From: an uncultured Bacteroidales bacterium
GTDB lineage: Bacteria > Bacteroidota > Bacteroidia > Bacteroidales > Barnesiellaceae
Reading direction: 5' to 3'
DNA: 64,000 nt
Assembly: GCA_949298955.1 (NCBI GenBank)
Contig: CASFYQ010000004.1
Span: forward strand, 1 to 64,000
The translations under genes were made by a program, and so were the position numbers. This document shows positions 45,005 through 53,703 of this stretch, in pieces. The notes beneath the pieces are model-generated. The model did no database searches. It was given only the letters and a program-made list of their open reading frames with translations, and was not told where the DNA came from. Every line of letters begins with the position of its first letter. Position 1 is the first letter of the stretch.

Positions 45005-47593
45005 TTATTTGGGATAGGTGTCGGTAAGTGTCCGTATCCGTATTCGGGCGATGTCGTCCGGCGTGATATTGGGACTCGTGATGGTCACCACCTTGTGCTC
45101 GCCCGGTAGCAGGTCGAAAAAATTGTCCGAGAAATCGGCTCCCTGGGTGGGTATCTCGATGAACACGTCCTTGGCCAGACAGTCGGTGGTGAGGGTGAGT
45201 GTGACCCCTTGCAGCGTTGTTTCGATGGTTTTTGCCAGATGGGGGCGGGGCAGAGCCAACTCTTTGGGCAGGGCCAAGAACTTGTGTCCGTTGTAGAGGG
45301 TCTCGCCGCAGTGGCGTATCTGCAAGGTGACGACAACCTCGTTTTTTTGTCGATTGCCCGGCAGGTCGGCCAGGGCGAGGGTGATAATCTTTTGGCTGGT
45401 GTTGGGTTCTATGGTGCATTCGAGGTCGAGGCTTTTCAGTCGGGTGCCGTAGAAATCGTCGATGCCTACCTCTATTTGAGCCTGGTCGAGCCGGTCGAGC
45501 CTGTCGGAGAGAACATGAATTTCGAGGCTGTCGTCCCGGACACAGGTCGAAAGCATCAGGGGGGTGAAGGCATCGCGTGAATGGTAGTAGAGGGCTTTTT
45601 TGTTTTTATAATAGTCGATGGCCGACCACGATATGGCGGGCCAGCTGTCGTTGAGTTGCCAGTAGAGCGAGCCCATGCACACGGGCCGTTGCCGGCGGTT
45701 GGTTTCGATGCCGTAGGCGATACCGTGTCCTTGCAGCAACAGCCCCAGGTAGACGAAATCGTCGAAATTGTCGGGCAGTTGGTAATAGTGCTGCATATAT
45801 TCCATAATCAGCTCGTTGCCTATGCTGCTCTTTTGGCGGTGAGTCATCACTTCAGAGTCGATACTCAGGTCGTCGGGCCCGGCAAATGTGCGCAAGGTTT
45901 TCATCTCGGGGAAGGATTCGAAGCCGAACTCGCTGACGAAGCGCAAGCTCAACGTATCCATTGCGTCGAACATCTCCCGGCCGTACCAAATACCCCAGTA
46001 GTGTATGTCGCCTTGGGTTTGGGTGGCAGGCCGTCCCCAGTTGGCCGAGTCGGGAGAGGTGTGTATGTAGCTGCGTTGCGGGTCGAACTCGCGCACGCAC
46101 CCGGCCAGAGTCTTTCGGAAGAGAGTGTCGTAGTCGCGCTTCATCTTCTCGTAGGTCTCCTCTCTGTACCGACGGTTCCAGCCCCAATATTTCACCCCTT
46201 CGTAAATTTCATTGTTGCCACACCACAGGGCGAGCGAGGGGTGGTTGCGCAGCCGTTCGATGTTGTAGCGGGCTTCGCGGGCAACATTGTCGAGAAAGGC
46301 CGAGTCGCCGGGGTAGGTCGAACAGGCAAACATGAAATCCTGCCACACGAGTATACCGTATCGGTCGGCCAGTTGGTAGAAGTGGTCGTCCTCATACACG
46401 CCACCTCCCCATACCCGCACCATATTCATGTGAGACTCCTGCATGGCGCGGAACAGACGGTCGTAGTCCTCGGGGGTGACCCGGGTGAGAACAATGTCTT
46501 GGGGAATGTAGTTGGAGCCTTTGGCAAAGAGCGGTTGCCCGTTGACTCGAAAATAGAAATTCCGCCCCGGCTCGTCCGGCTCGTTCACAAACTCGATGGT
46601 GCGTATTCCTGTCTGATAATGCTTGTGTTCCAGTACTTTGTTGCCTTGCCTGAGCACTATGTCCACATCATACAGATGAGCCTCGCCCCAACCGTTGGGC
46701 TGCCACAGTTGCGGGTGTGCAATTTGGGTAGGCAGGGCGATGCGGTTCTCTCCCGGCTGCAAGGTGCAGCGATGGCTCTCTCGGGTCACCTTCGTGCCCT
46801 CTTTGGTCATTGAGAGAATTACCTCGACTCCCTCGACTGCCCGATGGTTCTCGTTGACCACGAGCAGGTCGGTCGATAGTGCGGCTTCGTGGCTGGCGAG
46901 CCGTTCGGTGCGAGTGAATGCGTTGGCGATGCGGCAGCCGTGATAGAACACCAGTCGGGCCGGACGCCAAATGCCGCAGCCTACCATGCGAATGCCCCAG
47001 TCCCAGCCGTAGTGGTAGGGCGCCTTGCGGGCATAAACGCTCAGGTGAGGAGTGCTGCGGTCGTTATCGGCCGGGTAGTCGATGCCCGTCTGCCGGTATA
47101 TCGGTTCGACCGCTGTCAGAGGCGACGTAAACCGAATGGTGAGTGTGTTTTCTCCCACGACCAACCACTCTTTTACCTCCTGCTCCCAGGCTATGAACAT
47201 ATTGTCGGTCTGCATCACCGGCTTTCCGTTGAGGAAGATGCGGGCAAACGTATCGAGCCCCTCGAATACGAGGCGGGCGCACTCGTATTGCTCGTATTGC
47301 TCGGTATCGACGGTGAATGTGGTCGTATATTCCCAGTTTTTCTCTTCGACCCATTTTATCTTCTCTTCGTTTTTCCCGTAGAAAGGCTCTTCGAGCAGGT
47401 TGTTGCGCAGCAGGTCTTCATGCACCGTGCCCGGTACTGTTGCCGGGTATGATTCCGGGCTGCCCTCCTGACGGAAGCGCCACTCTCCGTCAAGGGTTAT
47501 CACGCTTGTTTCGACGGTAATATTTTGTGTAAAGGCTTGTTGCATGGTGAGTAGTAGGAGTAGTGACAAAACTGCGATGCGGCTGTGTTTCAT
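45005..47593 (-). CDS. Secreted beta-mannosidase (GH2 family)
   Basis: The enzyme removes terminal beta-mannose from mannan or N-glycan fragments. An N-terminal signal peptide (MKHSRIAVLSLLLLLTMQQAFT) directs export. The GH2 sugar-binding, immunoglobulin-like and TIM-barrel domains follow. The acid/base glutamate is in WCGNNEIYEG near residue 460 and the nucleophile in VSEFGFESFPE near residue 554. WDWGIRMVGCGIWRP near residue 200 is typical of beta-mannosidases. Length 862. I start it at the signal-peptide ATG although the open frame runs further upstream. It stands alone, not in a SusCD-type locus. Confidence 0.9.
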   Translation of the reverse strand: MKHSRIAVLSLLLLLTMQQAFTQNITVETSVITLDGEWRFRQEGSPESYPATVPGTVHEDLLRNNLLEEPFYGKNEEKIKWVEEKNWEYTTTFTVDTEQYEQYECARLVFEGLDTFARIFLNGKPVMQTDNMFIAWEQEVKEWLVVGENTLTIRFTSPLTAVEPIYRQTGIDYPADNDRSTPHLSVYARKAPYHYGWDWGIRMVGCGIWRPARLVFYHGCRIANAFTRTERLASHEAALSTDLLVVNENHRAVEGVEVILSMTKEGTKVTRESHRCTLQPGENRIALPTQIAHPQLWQPNGWGEAHLYDVDIVLRQGNKVLEHKHYQTGIRTIEFVNEPDEPGRNFYFRVNGQPLFAKGSNYIPQDIVLTRVTPEDYDRLFRAMQESHMNMVRVWGGGVYEDDHFYQLADRYGILVWQDFMFACSTYPGDSAFLDNVAREARYNIERLRNHPSLALWCGNNEIYEGVKYWGWNRRYREETYEKMKRDYDTLFRKTLAGCVREFDPQRSYIHTSPDSANWGRPATQTQGDIHYWGIWYGREMFDAMDTLSLRFVSEFGFESFPEMKTLRTFAGPDDLSIDSEVMTHRQKSSIGNELIMEYMQHYYQLPDNFDDFVYLGLLLQGHGIAYGIETNRRQRPVCMGSLYWQLNDSWPAISWSAIDYYKNKKALYYHSRDAFTPLMLSTCVRDDSLEIHVLSDRLDRLDQAQIEVGIDDFYGTRLKSLDLECTIEPNTSQKIITLALADLPGNRQKNEVVVTLQIRHCGETLYNGHKFLALPKELALPRPHLAKTIETTLQGVTLTLTTDCLAKDVFIEIPTQGADFSDNFFDLLPGEHKVVTITSPNITPDDIARIRIRTLTDTYPK

Positions 47594-47627
47594 GGTGTGT
47601 GAGATTACTTGCTGTCGTTTCCCTGAA

Positions 47628-47700
47628 CAAAGGTAAAGTTTGGGCGACAAATAACAATGAAATTTTTTCATGGATTTTTCGAAATAACCCAGTATCTTTG
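47628..47700. promoter_or_regulatory. Divergent promoters of beta-mannosidase (-) and tetR (+)
   Basis: CAAAGGTA (47628-47635, TACCTTTG on the minus strand) lies 35 bases before the beta-mannosidase start. TATCTTTG (47693-47700) lies 23 bases before tetR. No copy of the downstream palindromic operator is seen here. Confidence 0.5.
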
Positions 47701-47722
47701 ATAATATTAAAGTATAAAGGAA

Positions 47723-48337
47723 ATGAAGACGAATAGAGAGGAGATTTTGCAGAGCGCGTTGCAGCTGTTTATGTCGATGAACTACGAGCGGGTGAGCCTG
47801 CAAATGATTACCCGTATGGTGGGACTGACCAAGACGGGGATATTCAATTACTATCCAACCAAACTCGATTTGTTCGTGGCGGTGGCCGACAAATATCTGT
47901 TCAACGCACAAAACCCGAAGTATAAGTTCGAGGCTTCGGACGGTACGTTGGCCGATTTCATCGACAAGTATGTGGCTGGGGTAGAGCGTACGATGGCCGA
48001 AATTGTGCGATTGGGAAATGTGCGAAAAGAGGACATGCCCGGTCAATCGGCCAATGCGGGTTATTTTCACCTTTTCCAACAGGTATTGTTTTATTATCCG
48101 GGGGGTAAAGCCAAGCTGCACGCTTGGATCGATAACGAGTATGACCTTTGGCGTGCGGTCGTTCGGCGTGCGGTCGAGAGTGGCGAAATAAATCCCGAGA
48201 CCGATGTGGAAGCGGCGGTAGCCCAGTTTCGCCTCATGTTTGTGGGTATGTCGTTCGAAATGTCGTTTTACGAGGGTCTCGATGTGAAACAACTGGCCGC
48301 CCGTTTCCGATATATCTACAAGATGTTGACGCGCTGA
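47723..48337 (+). CDS. TetR/AcrR-family transcriptional regulator
   Basis: A 204-residue regulator. The N-terminal HTH (residues about 5-50, REEILQSALQLFMSMNYERVSLQMITRMVGLTKTGIFNYYPTKLDLF) is clearly TetR family. The C-terminal ligand domain is helical and its ligand cannot be predicted. The gene is divergent from beta-mannosidase and followed 29 bases later by a 44-bp palindrome whose core is a typical TetR-type operator. It probably represses the ankyrin/DUF1266 cluster downstream. Confidence 0.92.
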   Translation: MKTNREEILQSALQLFMSMNYERVSLQMITRMVGLTKTGIFNYYPTKLDLFVAVADKYLFNAQNPKYKFEASDGTLADFIDKYVAGVERTMAEIVRLGNVRKEDMPGQSANAGYFHLFQQVLFYYPGGKAKLHAWIDNEYDLWRAVVRRAVESGEINPETDVEAAVAQFRLMFVGMSFEMSFYEGLDVKQLAARFRYIYKMLTR

Positions 48338-48366
48338 ATCAACGAGTTGAATCGATAGGGAATCAT

Positions 48367-48410
48367 AAAAAAATAAAAATATGACCGTACGGTCATATTT
48401 TTATTTTTTT
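48367..48410. promoter_or_regulatory. 44-bp perfect palindrome: predicted TetR operator O1, possibly also a terminator
   Basis: Two 22-base arms without a loop. The core ATGACCGTACGGTCAT (48381-48396) is flanked by ATAAAAA/TTTTTAT tracts. The core has TetR-type symmetry. The A-tract, GC stem and T-tract order also fits a bidirectional intrinsic terminator for tetR. It overlaps the -33 region of the promoter downstream. Confidence 0.7.
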
Positions 48411-48415
48411 TGTTC

Positions 48416-48453
48416 TATCTTTGCCCTTGTTAAAAAAATGACCAATCGGTAAT
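48416..48453 (+). promoter_or_regulatory. Promoter of the ankyrin/DUF1266 cluster with second operator O2
   Basis: TATCTTTG (48416-48423) is an exact -7 element. ATGACCAATCGGTAAT (48438-48453) matches the O1 core at 12 of 16 positions and lies just past the expected start point. O1 and O2 centres are 57 bases apart on either side of the -7 element. Confidence 0.6.
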
Positions 48454-48457
48454 ATTT

Positions 48458-48937
48458 ATGGAAAAGGAGCGATTTGAACGGGAACAAAAAAGATTCAACT
48501 ATACCCCTGGGAGCATCTTTACAAACCAGTGGTCCAACCTGGCTTTCGGTATAGGCATGATTGTGATTCCGGCTATTTGGCCTTTCGGGCTGCGTATTCG
48601 CAGGTTGCATATCCTGTCGCCCGAGGTGTTGTCGACTATTTTTATTATTGGCGGAGCCGCGTTGCTGGTGTTTACTTTTCTGTCCATGCGCAAGGCCCGG
48701 GCTCTCATTCGCGAGGGTGCTTCGATTACGGTCGACGGCAATCGGGTCACCTTCCCGACGGTAAAGTCGGGGCGAGTCGAGTACGACTCCTTTTTAATCA
48801 GCGACATCGAGTATATCAAGTACGACGAGAAAGAAAACCAGTGCAAGATAAAGTTGCCCGATAATTATCTGGTGCTCGAGATACCCTATTTCGATTCGTG
48901 GGAACAGTACGAAGAGTTCCGCGCGCTGCTCGGTTGA
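48458..48937 (+). CDS. Two-TM membrane protein with PH-like tail
   Basis: A 159-residue inner-membrane protein. A charged N-terminal 25 residues precede two transmembrane segments (about residues 27-46 and 55-75). A cytosolic beta-rich tail follows (ASITVDGNRVTFPTVKSGRVEYDSFLISDIEYIKYDEKENQCKIKL), resembling bacterial PH-like domains. The function is unknown. It is the first gene behind the TetR-type operators. The 23-base gap to the next gene suggests an operon. Confidence 0.75.
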   Translation: MEKERFEREQKRFNYTPGSIFTNQWSNLAFGIGMIVIPAIWPFGLRIRRLHILSPEVLSTIFIIGGAALLVFTFLSMRKARALIREGASITVDGNRVTFPTVKSGRVEYDSFLISDIEYIKYDEKENQCKIKLPDNYLVLEIPYFDSWEQYEEFRALLG

Positions 48938-48960
48938 TATTCACCAAAAACATCTATATC

Positions 48961-49641
48961 ATGATTGCAAAAGTTAGCAAAATCTTATCGGTCATGGCTG
49001 TTGCCGTGGCACTGTTGTCGTCTTGCTCGTCGGGCAATGATTTGGGAATGGCTTCGGAAGAGGCTGTCGCCAAAGTGAAAGAGCTCGTCAAAACCCATGT
49101 TCCCGCCGATGCAAAAGTCTATCGGGTGGGGTGGAACGAAGATGAAGGCGACCGCAAACTCGAGAATGTGTTGAGCAGTATAGTCGTGCACTATATTACT
49201 CCCGACAACGGCGATTATATCTTGACGATTAACAAAGACGGCGGCGATTTCAAAGCCGATGAGCCCTCGAAAAGTAATCGCTCGGCATACGCTTATGAAC
49301 AATCTACTCCGCTCGATCTGAATCTCATCGACGCAACGACATTGCAAAAGTGGGGCGAGGAGGGGAACAATCTGCTGCAAGCCGAGGAAGATGGCGACCG
49401 GTATGAATTAAAATCGGTTGAAAATTTCACTTTCTATACCTTCCCTGTCGAGTTGAGGAAAGTCGAGCATTGGAACACGAGCGAATACTACAAGGCCGAG
49501 AGCCAAAAGCAATATGCCTATTTCTCTCTGAACTACACGAAGAAAGGGGAGGAGACCGAGATAAACGGCCGGTTCCTCACTACCAATTACTACACGGTGT
49601 CGTTTCGGGTGAATGAGGCCGGACAGGTAGAATTTCAGTAG
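48961..49641 (+). CDS. Hypothetical lipoprotein
   Basis: A signal peptide with lipobox LSSC gives lipidation at residue 22 (VALLSSCSSGND). The mature part of about 205 residues is acidic and alpha/beta, with no family that I recognise. The start is the ATG of MIAKVSKIL; a longer frame overlaps the preceding gene. It is separated by 15 bases from the next likely start (49657) and belongs to the same-strand cluster. Confidence 0.75.
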   Translation: MIAKVSKILSVMAVAVALLSSCSSGNDLGMASEEAVAKVKELVKTHVPADAKVYRVGWNEDEGDRKLENVLSSIVVHYITPDNGDYILTINKDGGDFKADEPSKSNRSAYAYEQSTPLDLNLIDATTLQKWGEEGNNLLQAEEDGDRYELKSVENFTFYTFPVELRKVEHWNTSEYYKAESQKQYAYFSLNYTKKGEETEINGRFLTTNYYTVSFRVNEAGQVEFQ

Positions 49642-49656
49642 TTGTCAATACCTGAT

Positions 49657-50148
49657 ATGGGATTGCTCGACAAGCGTGCAAAGGCCGTGGGCGATGAGGC
49701 TGCCCGGCTGTTCGAGGCCGGGGTGAGCTGGTTATGTTGCGGGGCCTTTTCACTGGGCTATGCCTGTTTCGACCGGCTTGCCGATGACGACCTGCGGGTT
49801 ATTTATAACAAGGCGGTGTGTTGTTTCGGCGCAGCCGATTATGAGCGCTGTTATTCGTTGCTTTGCGAGGCCGACGGTTTGCTGCCGGTGTCTCCTTGTG
49901 CTGCTCCGGCTTTGCCCCGGAAACTGCTCGACTGGGAACATGAGAGCGACTTGCCCTTATGTCCCATGCTCGTTATTCCCTTTTCTCCCGAGACCGAGGC
50001 CCTCTTCCTTCGCCTCAAAGCCGAGACCGCTTTTCGATTGAGACGATACGGCGAGGTGAAAGCCATTGCCGCTCGGTTGGGCGGGAGATATCGCCACATC
50101 GACCGTTTGATTACACTAATAAACCATGACCGTCAAAGCCATTTATAA
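49657..50148 (+). CDS. Helical-repeat (TPR-like) protein
   Basis: A 163-residue cytosolic protein of helix-turn-helix pairs (GAFSLGYACFDRLADDDLRVIYNKAVCCFGAADYERCYSLLCEAD; ALFLRLKAETAFRLRRYGEVKAIAARL), resembling short TPR arrays. No catalytic motif is visible. I chose the ATG of MGLLDKRAK over a TTG five codons earlier. The 3' end overlaps the first ankyrin gene by 23 bases, so the two are translationally coupled and probably interact. Confidence 0.65.
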   Translation: MGLLDKRAKAVGDEAARLFEAGVSWLCCGAFSLGYACFDRLADDDLRVIYNKAVCCFGAADYERCYSLLCEADGLLPVSPCAAPALPRKLLDWEHESDLPLCPMLVIPFSPETEALFLRLKAETAFRLRRYGEVKAIAARLGGRYRHIDRLITLINHDRQSHL

Positions 50149-51649
50149 ACTGTATGACCGCAAGGCTCCCGACCGGGAGCTTTTGGAGGCTTTTGCCGAG
50201 GTCCCGCTCGACGACCGTGACGACAATTTCCATGACCGCACGGCCTTGCATTTGGCTGCCGAGCAAGTCGATGTCGAGGCCATCGAGCTGTTGCTGATGC
50301 GAGGGGCCGAGGTCGATGTGCGCGACGCGCAAGGTCATACTCCGTTGCATGCCTTGGCTGTCGTGCGAGGCGAGCGAACTTTCTCGGGCGAACGGATATG
50401 TCGGGCAGCCCGATTGCTGCTGGAGCAGGGGGCAAGTGTGACCCGCTCGGCGCGCGATACAACAGCTCTCATCGAGGCTGTGCGGAACCGGCATCACCGG
50501 CTGGTCGAGCTGTTGCTCCGCTCGACCCCGCTCATAGACTCGACCGATCGCAATGGAGAGAATGCTTTGCATGTCGTGTGTCGCATAGCCGGCGAAACAG
50601 CCGCTTATCTGAGCCGGTTGGAGTGGGGCATCGCGCATTTCGCAGATACCTGGGTTCCCGAAAAACGCAAGAAGGAGACCTTGTGCGAGCGGGACGAACA
50701 ATGCGCCGAGGCGGCACGATGTTACACGACGGCTGCTCTGTTGCTGGCCGACGGGCGGATAGACCCCGACGAGAAGAGCAACTCCGGAAAGACTCCTTTC
50801 GACCTGGCCATGGAGGGAGGAGCCAAGCGGTTGAGCGCCTTGCTTTCGGGTAAAGACCCGGCTTCGGGCGAACCGCTCGACGAGACCGGGGGCATGGATA
50901 TTTTCCAGGCCTTGTATCAAAAGGATATGCAGGCATTGGAAGCTTTGTTGCGATATGGGGTCGAGTTGCAGACCGAGTGCGGGTATGACAAGATGATTGG
51001 TTTTTACGGAAAATCGCCGCTGGCTTGTGCGCTCTCCTGGCAGAATGTCGAGGCGGCTGCGATGTTGCTTCGGGGCGGAGCCGACCCAAACTACCGCAAT
51101 TCGCAAGGCGAGACTGCCTTTGTCGAATGGTTCGACAAAGGGTGCCGGCATGCCTCGGGGGTAGAGGCCTTCGGGCCGCTGTTGAATCTCTTTTTGGAAA
51201 AAGGGTGGAACCCCCATGCCCCGGTAAATGGCAAAGGAGATACTGCCTTGACGCTGGTGTGTCGCAATAATAATGACGATTTGTCTCTTCATACCTTGCG
51301 CATTCTGCTCGGCTTGGGTGTCGATGTCAACGCCCGTGACTCCCGGGGACGTGTGCCGTTGATGCATCTCTTTGAGCGCAGGCATTGCTGCTCCCTCGGC
51401 AGCGAGATGGAAGAGCTTCTGCTGGAAGCCGGAGCCGATGTGCGGGCCGTCGATGCCGAAGGGAATACGATTCTGCATTATATAGCCGATTGTTATTCGC
51501 ACATCGAGGCGAAACGGGCGGCTCAGATGTTGTTCGATTTCGGTTCTCCTCCGGTTGTCGCCGTCAATAATGCCGGGGAGACTTCGCTCGATGTGGCGAC
51601 CCGGAGGGACAACGAGCCACTCGTGAAATTTTTATTGAAATATACTTAA
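50126..51649 (+). CDS. Ankyrin-repeat protein (507 residues)
   Basis: A cytosolic protein built of ankyrin repeats, visible as DRTALHLAAEQVDVEAIELLLMRGAEVDVRD, GHTPLHAL, GENALHVVCR, GKSPLACALSWQNVEAAAMLLRGGADPNYRN, GDTALTLVCRNNNDD, GVDVNARDSRGRVPLMHLFE and GNTILHYIADCY. Some repeats are degenerate, and a linker around residues 190-250 is less regular. Ankyrin arrays bind proteins; no enzymatic domain is attached. It lies in a coupled run with the TPR-like gene before it and a second ankyrin gene 9 bases after it. Confidence 0.88.
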   Translation: MTVKAIYKLYDRKAPDRELLEAFAEVPLDDRDDNFHDRTALHLAAEQVDVEAIELLLMRGAEVDVRDAQGHTPLHALAVVRGERTFSGERICRAARLLLEQGASVTRSARDTTALIEAVRNRHHRLVELLLRSTPLIDSTDRNGENALHVVCRIAGETAAYLSRLEWGIAHFADTWVPEKRKKETLCERDEQCAEAARCYTTAALLLADGRIDPDEKSNSGKTPFDLAMEGGAKRLSALLSGKDPASGEPLDETGGMDIFQALYQKDMQALEALLRYGVELQTECGYDKMIGFYGKSPLACALSWQNVEAAAMLLRGGADPNYRNSQGETAFVEWFDKGCRHASGVEAFGPLLNLFLEKGWNPHAPVNGKGDTALTLVCRNNNDDLSLHTLRILLGLGVDVNARDSRGRVPLMHLFERRHCCSLGSEMEELLLEAGADVRAVDAEGNTILHYIADCYSHIEAKRAAQMLFDFGSPPVVAVNNAGETSLDVATRRDNEPLVKFLLKYT

Positions 51650-51658
51650 TCTGCGATT

Positions 51659-52633
51659 ATGGACAACAGCTTCACTTTTCTCAATGCCTGTCGCAACGGC
51701 CGGAAAAGCATTGTGCGCATATTCCTCGACAAGGGATGTATCGACCTCGACAAGCGCGATGCCGAGGGGAATACTCCGCTGTATTATGCATGTCGGCAGG
51801 GGTATCGCGACGTGGTGTCGATGTTGCTCGACCGGGGTGCCGACGCCTCTTTGCCTAATAACCGCAGCGAAACTCCCTTGCATGCCGCGGCGCAAAGCGG
51901 CAACAAAGAAATTATCGCCTTGCTGGTACAGCATGGGGCCGACTTGAATGCGGCCGATTGCGAGGGACGCACTCCGCTCATTGTGCTGCTCGACCACAAG
52001 CGTACCGATGCCGCTCTCTATCTTGTCGGGATAGGAGCCGATGTCGAACAGACCGACCTGTCGGGACACAAGGCGCTCGACTATGCAACGGCGCACGGGC
52101 TTCGCGAGGTGGTCGACCTGCTGGCTCATATGTTCACGTGCGATGCTCGGGGCAACACGGCTCTCCATCAGGCTGTCTATAATGATCAAGGCGAGATGGT
52201 GCGCATGTTGCTTGCCAGGTCGAAAGCGCAACTTGATGCGGTCAACGATGAGGGTGAGACCCCTTTGTTGTTGGCTTGCGGTCGAGGCAACCTGTTTCTG
52301 GCCGAACTGCTGATTGCAGCCGGGGCCGATGTCAACCGAGCTTCGTTGGCCGGGACTGCTCCGCTGCATGCTGCCGTCTTGTCGGGCAATCGGTTCATAG
52401 GCCATGCCTTGCTTGGCGCGGGGGCGAATGTCGATGCCCGCGACAGTAGGGGTGAGACCCCGCTCATCATGGCCGCCCGGACCGGCGACAACGAGCTTGT
52501 CTCGTTGCTGGTAGCCGCTCATGCGGCGGTAAATGTGGCCGACAATTTGCAACACACGGCTCTCTATTATGCCGGCGAACGAGGATTCAACGAGATTGTC
52601 GAGACTCTGCTGTGCGCCGGAGCCGAAGGATAA
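51659..52633 (+). CDS. Ankyrin-repeat protein (324 residues)
   Basis: Nine or so consecutive ankyrin units span the whole protein: GNTPLYYACRQGYRDVVSMLLDRGADASLPN, SETPLHAAAQSGNKEIIALLVQHGADLNAAD, GRTPLIVLLDHK, GHKALDYATAHG, GNTALHQAVYND, GETPLLLACGRGN, GTAPLHAAVLSGN, GETPLIMAARTGD and QHTALYYAGERG. The repeats are far more regular than in its neighbour. No signal peptide or enzymatic domain is visible. It is probably a binding partner or inhibitor for another cluster product. It lies 23 bases before the first DUF1266 gene. Confidence 0.9.
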   Translation: MDNSFTFLNACRNGRKSIVRIFLDKGCIDLDKRDAEGNTPLYYACRQGYRDVVSMLLDRGADASLPNNRSETPLHAAAQSGNKEIIALLVQHGADLNAADCEGRTPLIVLLDHKRTDAALYLVGIGADVEQTDLSGHKALDYATAHGLREVVDLLAHMFTCDARGNTALHQAVYNDQGEMVRMLLARSKAQLDAVNDEGETPLLLACGRGNLFLAELLIAAGADVNRASLAGTAPLHAAVLSGNRFIGHALLGAGANVDARDSRGETPLIMAARTGDNELVSLLVAAHAAVNVADNLQHTALYYAGERGFNEIVETLLCAGAEG

Positions 52634-52656
52634 CAGAACTTAAAATACATATTTAT

Positions 52657-53673
52657 ATGGCACAGGAAGAACTGAATACTCCTCACACGCCGGAGGAGAT
52701 TGCACGGGCGGCGCAAGAGGCTGCGGTGCGGGCGGCGATGGAACAGATGCAGTCGATGTATGGGAATATCCCGGGATTTGAGATGCCCGACATGAACGAC
52801 ATGCAGGCACAGATTATGGCTCAGATGCAGGCTGCCGTACCAAATCTGGCAGAGATTCAGAAGCAACAGTCCGAAATGGGGACGCTGGGCGGTATAGATG
52901 CCGACACCGTGGCACAGGCTGCCCGTGCGAACATGGCGCAGGCAGGGGACTTTTACCGACAAATGCAGGACGGTTCGTTGGAGCAGGAACTCCGTGAGAT
53001 GAATGCGCTCGCACTCGAATCCTTGGGCGAGGACTGGACGATACGTCGCAGTGGCGACAGCCGGTTGACGCCCGAGCAACTTCGTTTGTTGGCTTTCGGA
53101 GCACCGTTGCTGGTCTATAACGACGAGTGCATCGATACTGTCGAAAGCCATATCGAGCACGGCACTATCAAAGCGCAACTCGAAAGCTGGTGGAAGGTAA
53201 CCGACCGCGATTCGACCATCGAGATTGTCAACTGGCTGCTCAACGAGGGGCACCATGCCGAAGCGGACGAAGCTCTGGCAATACTTTTGAGCAATGAAGC
53301 GGGCGACGACCCCGAGCCGGAAAAACTCGGCGAGGTGCGCCGGATAGTGGCCTATATGATTCAAAACGAGTATTGCGATATGACGACAATACCCCACACG
53401 GCGATAGCCTGGGATTTGGTGCGAGTCGTCAATCTGGGGCGCTGGGCCTTCTTGTGCGGCTATGTCACCGAAGAAGAGATGTGGCACATCATGCAGGTCG
53501 GGGCCGAGGTGGCTCGGCAAGAGTTCTCGTCGTGGCAGGAGTTTGGCCTTAGCTACACTCTGGGGCGTGGCGTTTGGCACGACGATACCGACGATTGTGA
53601 CACTGCTTATGAAATCATGTCGCTGCTGCTCGGGCAGGACGATTCGCCCTGGCGGCAGATAACCTGGGAATAG
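52657..53673 (+). CDS. DUF1266 protein with Q/M-rich N terminus
   Basis: Residues about 1-100 are helical and rich in M, Q and A (MEQMQSMYGN, MNDMQAQIMAQMQAA). The rest matches DUF1266: LTPEQLRLLAFGAPL, a tryptophan pair in LESWWKVTDRDS, then WDLVRVVNLGRWAFLCGYVTEEEMW and EFSSWQEFGLSYTLGRGVW. The family is known from E. coli YbeU/YbeR and has no demonstrated function. The start is the ATG of MAQEELNTP. It is the paralogue of the next gene, which begins 30 bases later. It has no membrane segment, unlike its partner. Confidence 0.8.
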   Translation: MAQEELNTPHTPEEIARAAQEAAVRAAMEQMQSMYGNIPGFEMPDMNDMQAQIMAQMQAAVPNLAEIQKQQSEMGTLGGIDADTVAQAARANMAQAGDFYRQMQDGSLEQELREMNALALESLGEDWTIRRSGDSRLTPEQLRLLAFGAPLLVYNDECIDTVESHIEHGTIKAQLESWWKVTDRDSTIEIVNWLLNEGHHAEADEALAILLSNEAGDDPEPEKLGEVRRIVAYMIQNEYCDMTTIPHTAIAWDLVRVVNLGRWAFLCGYVTEEEMWHIMQVGAEVARQEFSSWQEFGLSYTLGRGVWHDDTDDCDTAYEIMSLLLGQDDSPWRQITWE

Positions 53674-53703
53674 AGACCGTGTAACCGAAAAATTGTATAG
53701 ACG

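Noticed and set aside
45581..46813. 410-codon plus-strand open frame inside the beta-mannosidase gene
   Set aside because: No promoter, no recognisable domain, and it lies opposite conserved GH2 catalytic sequence.
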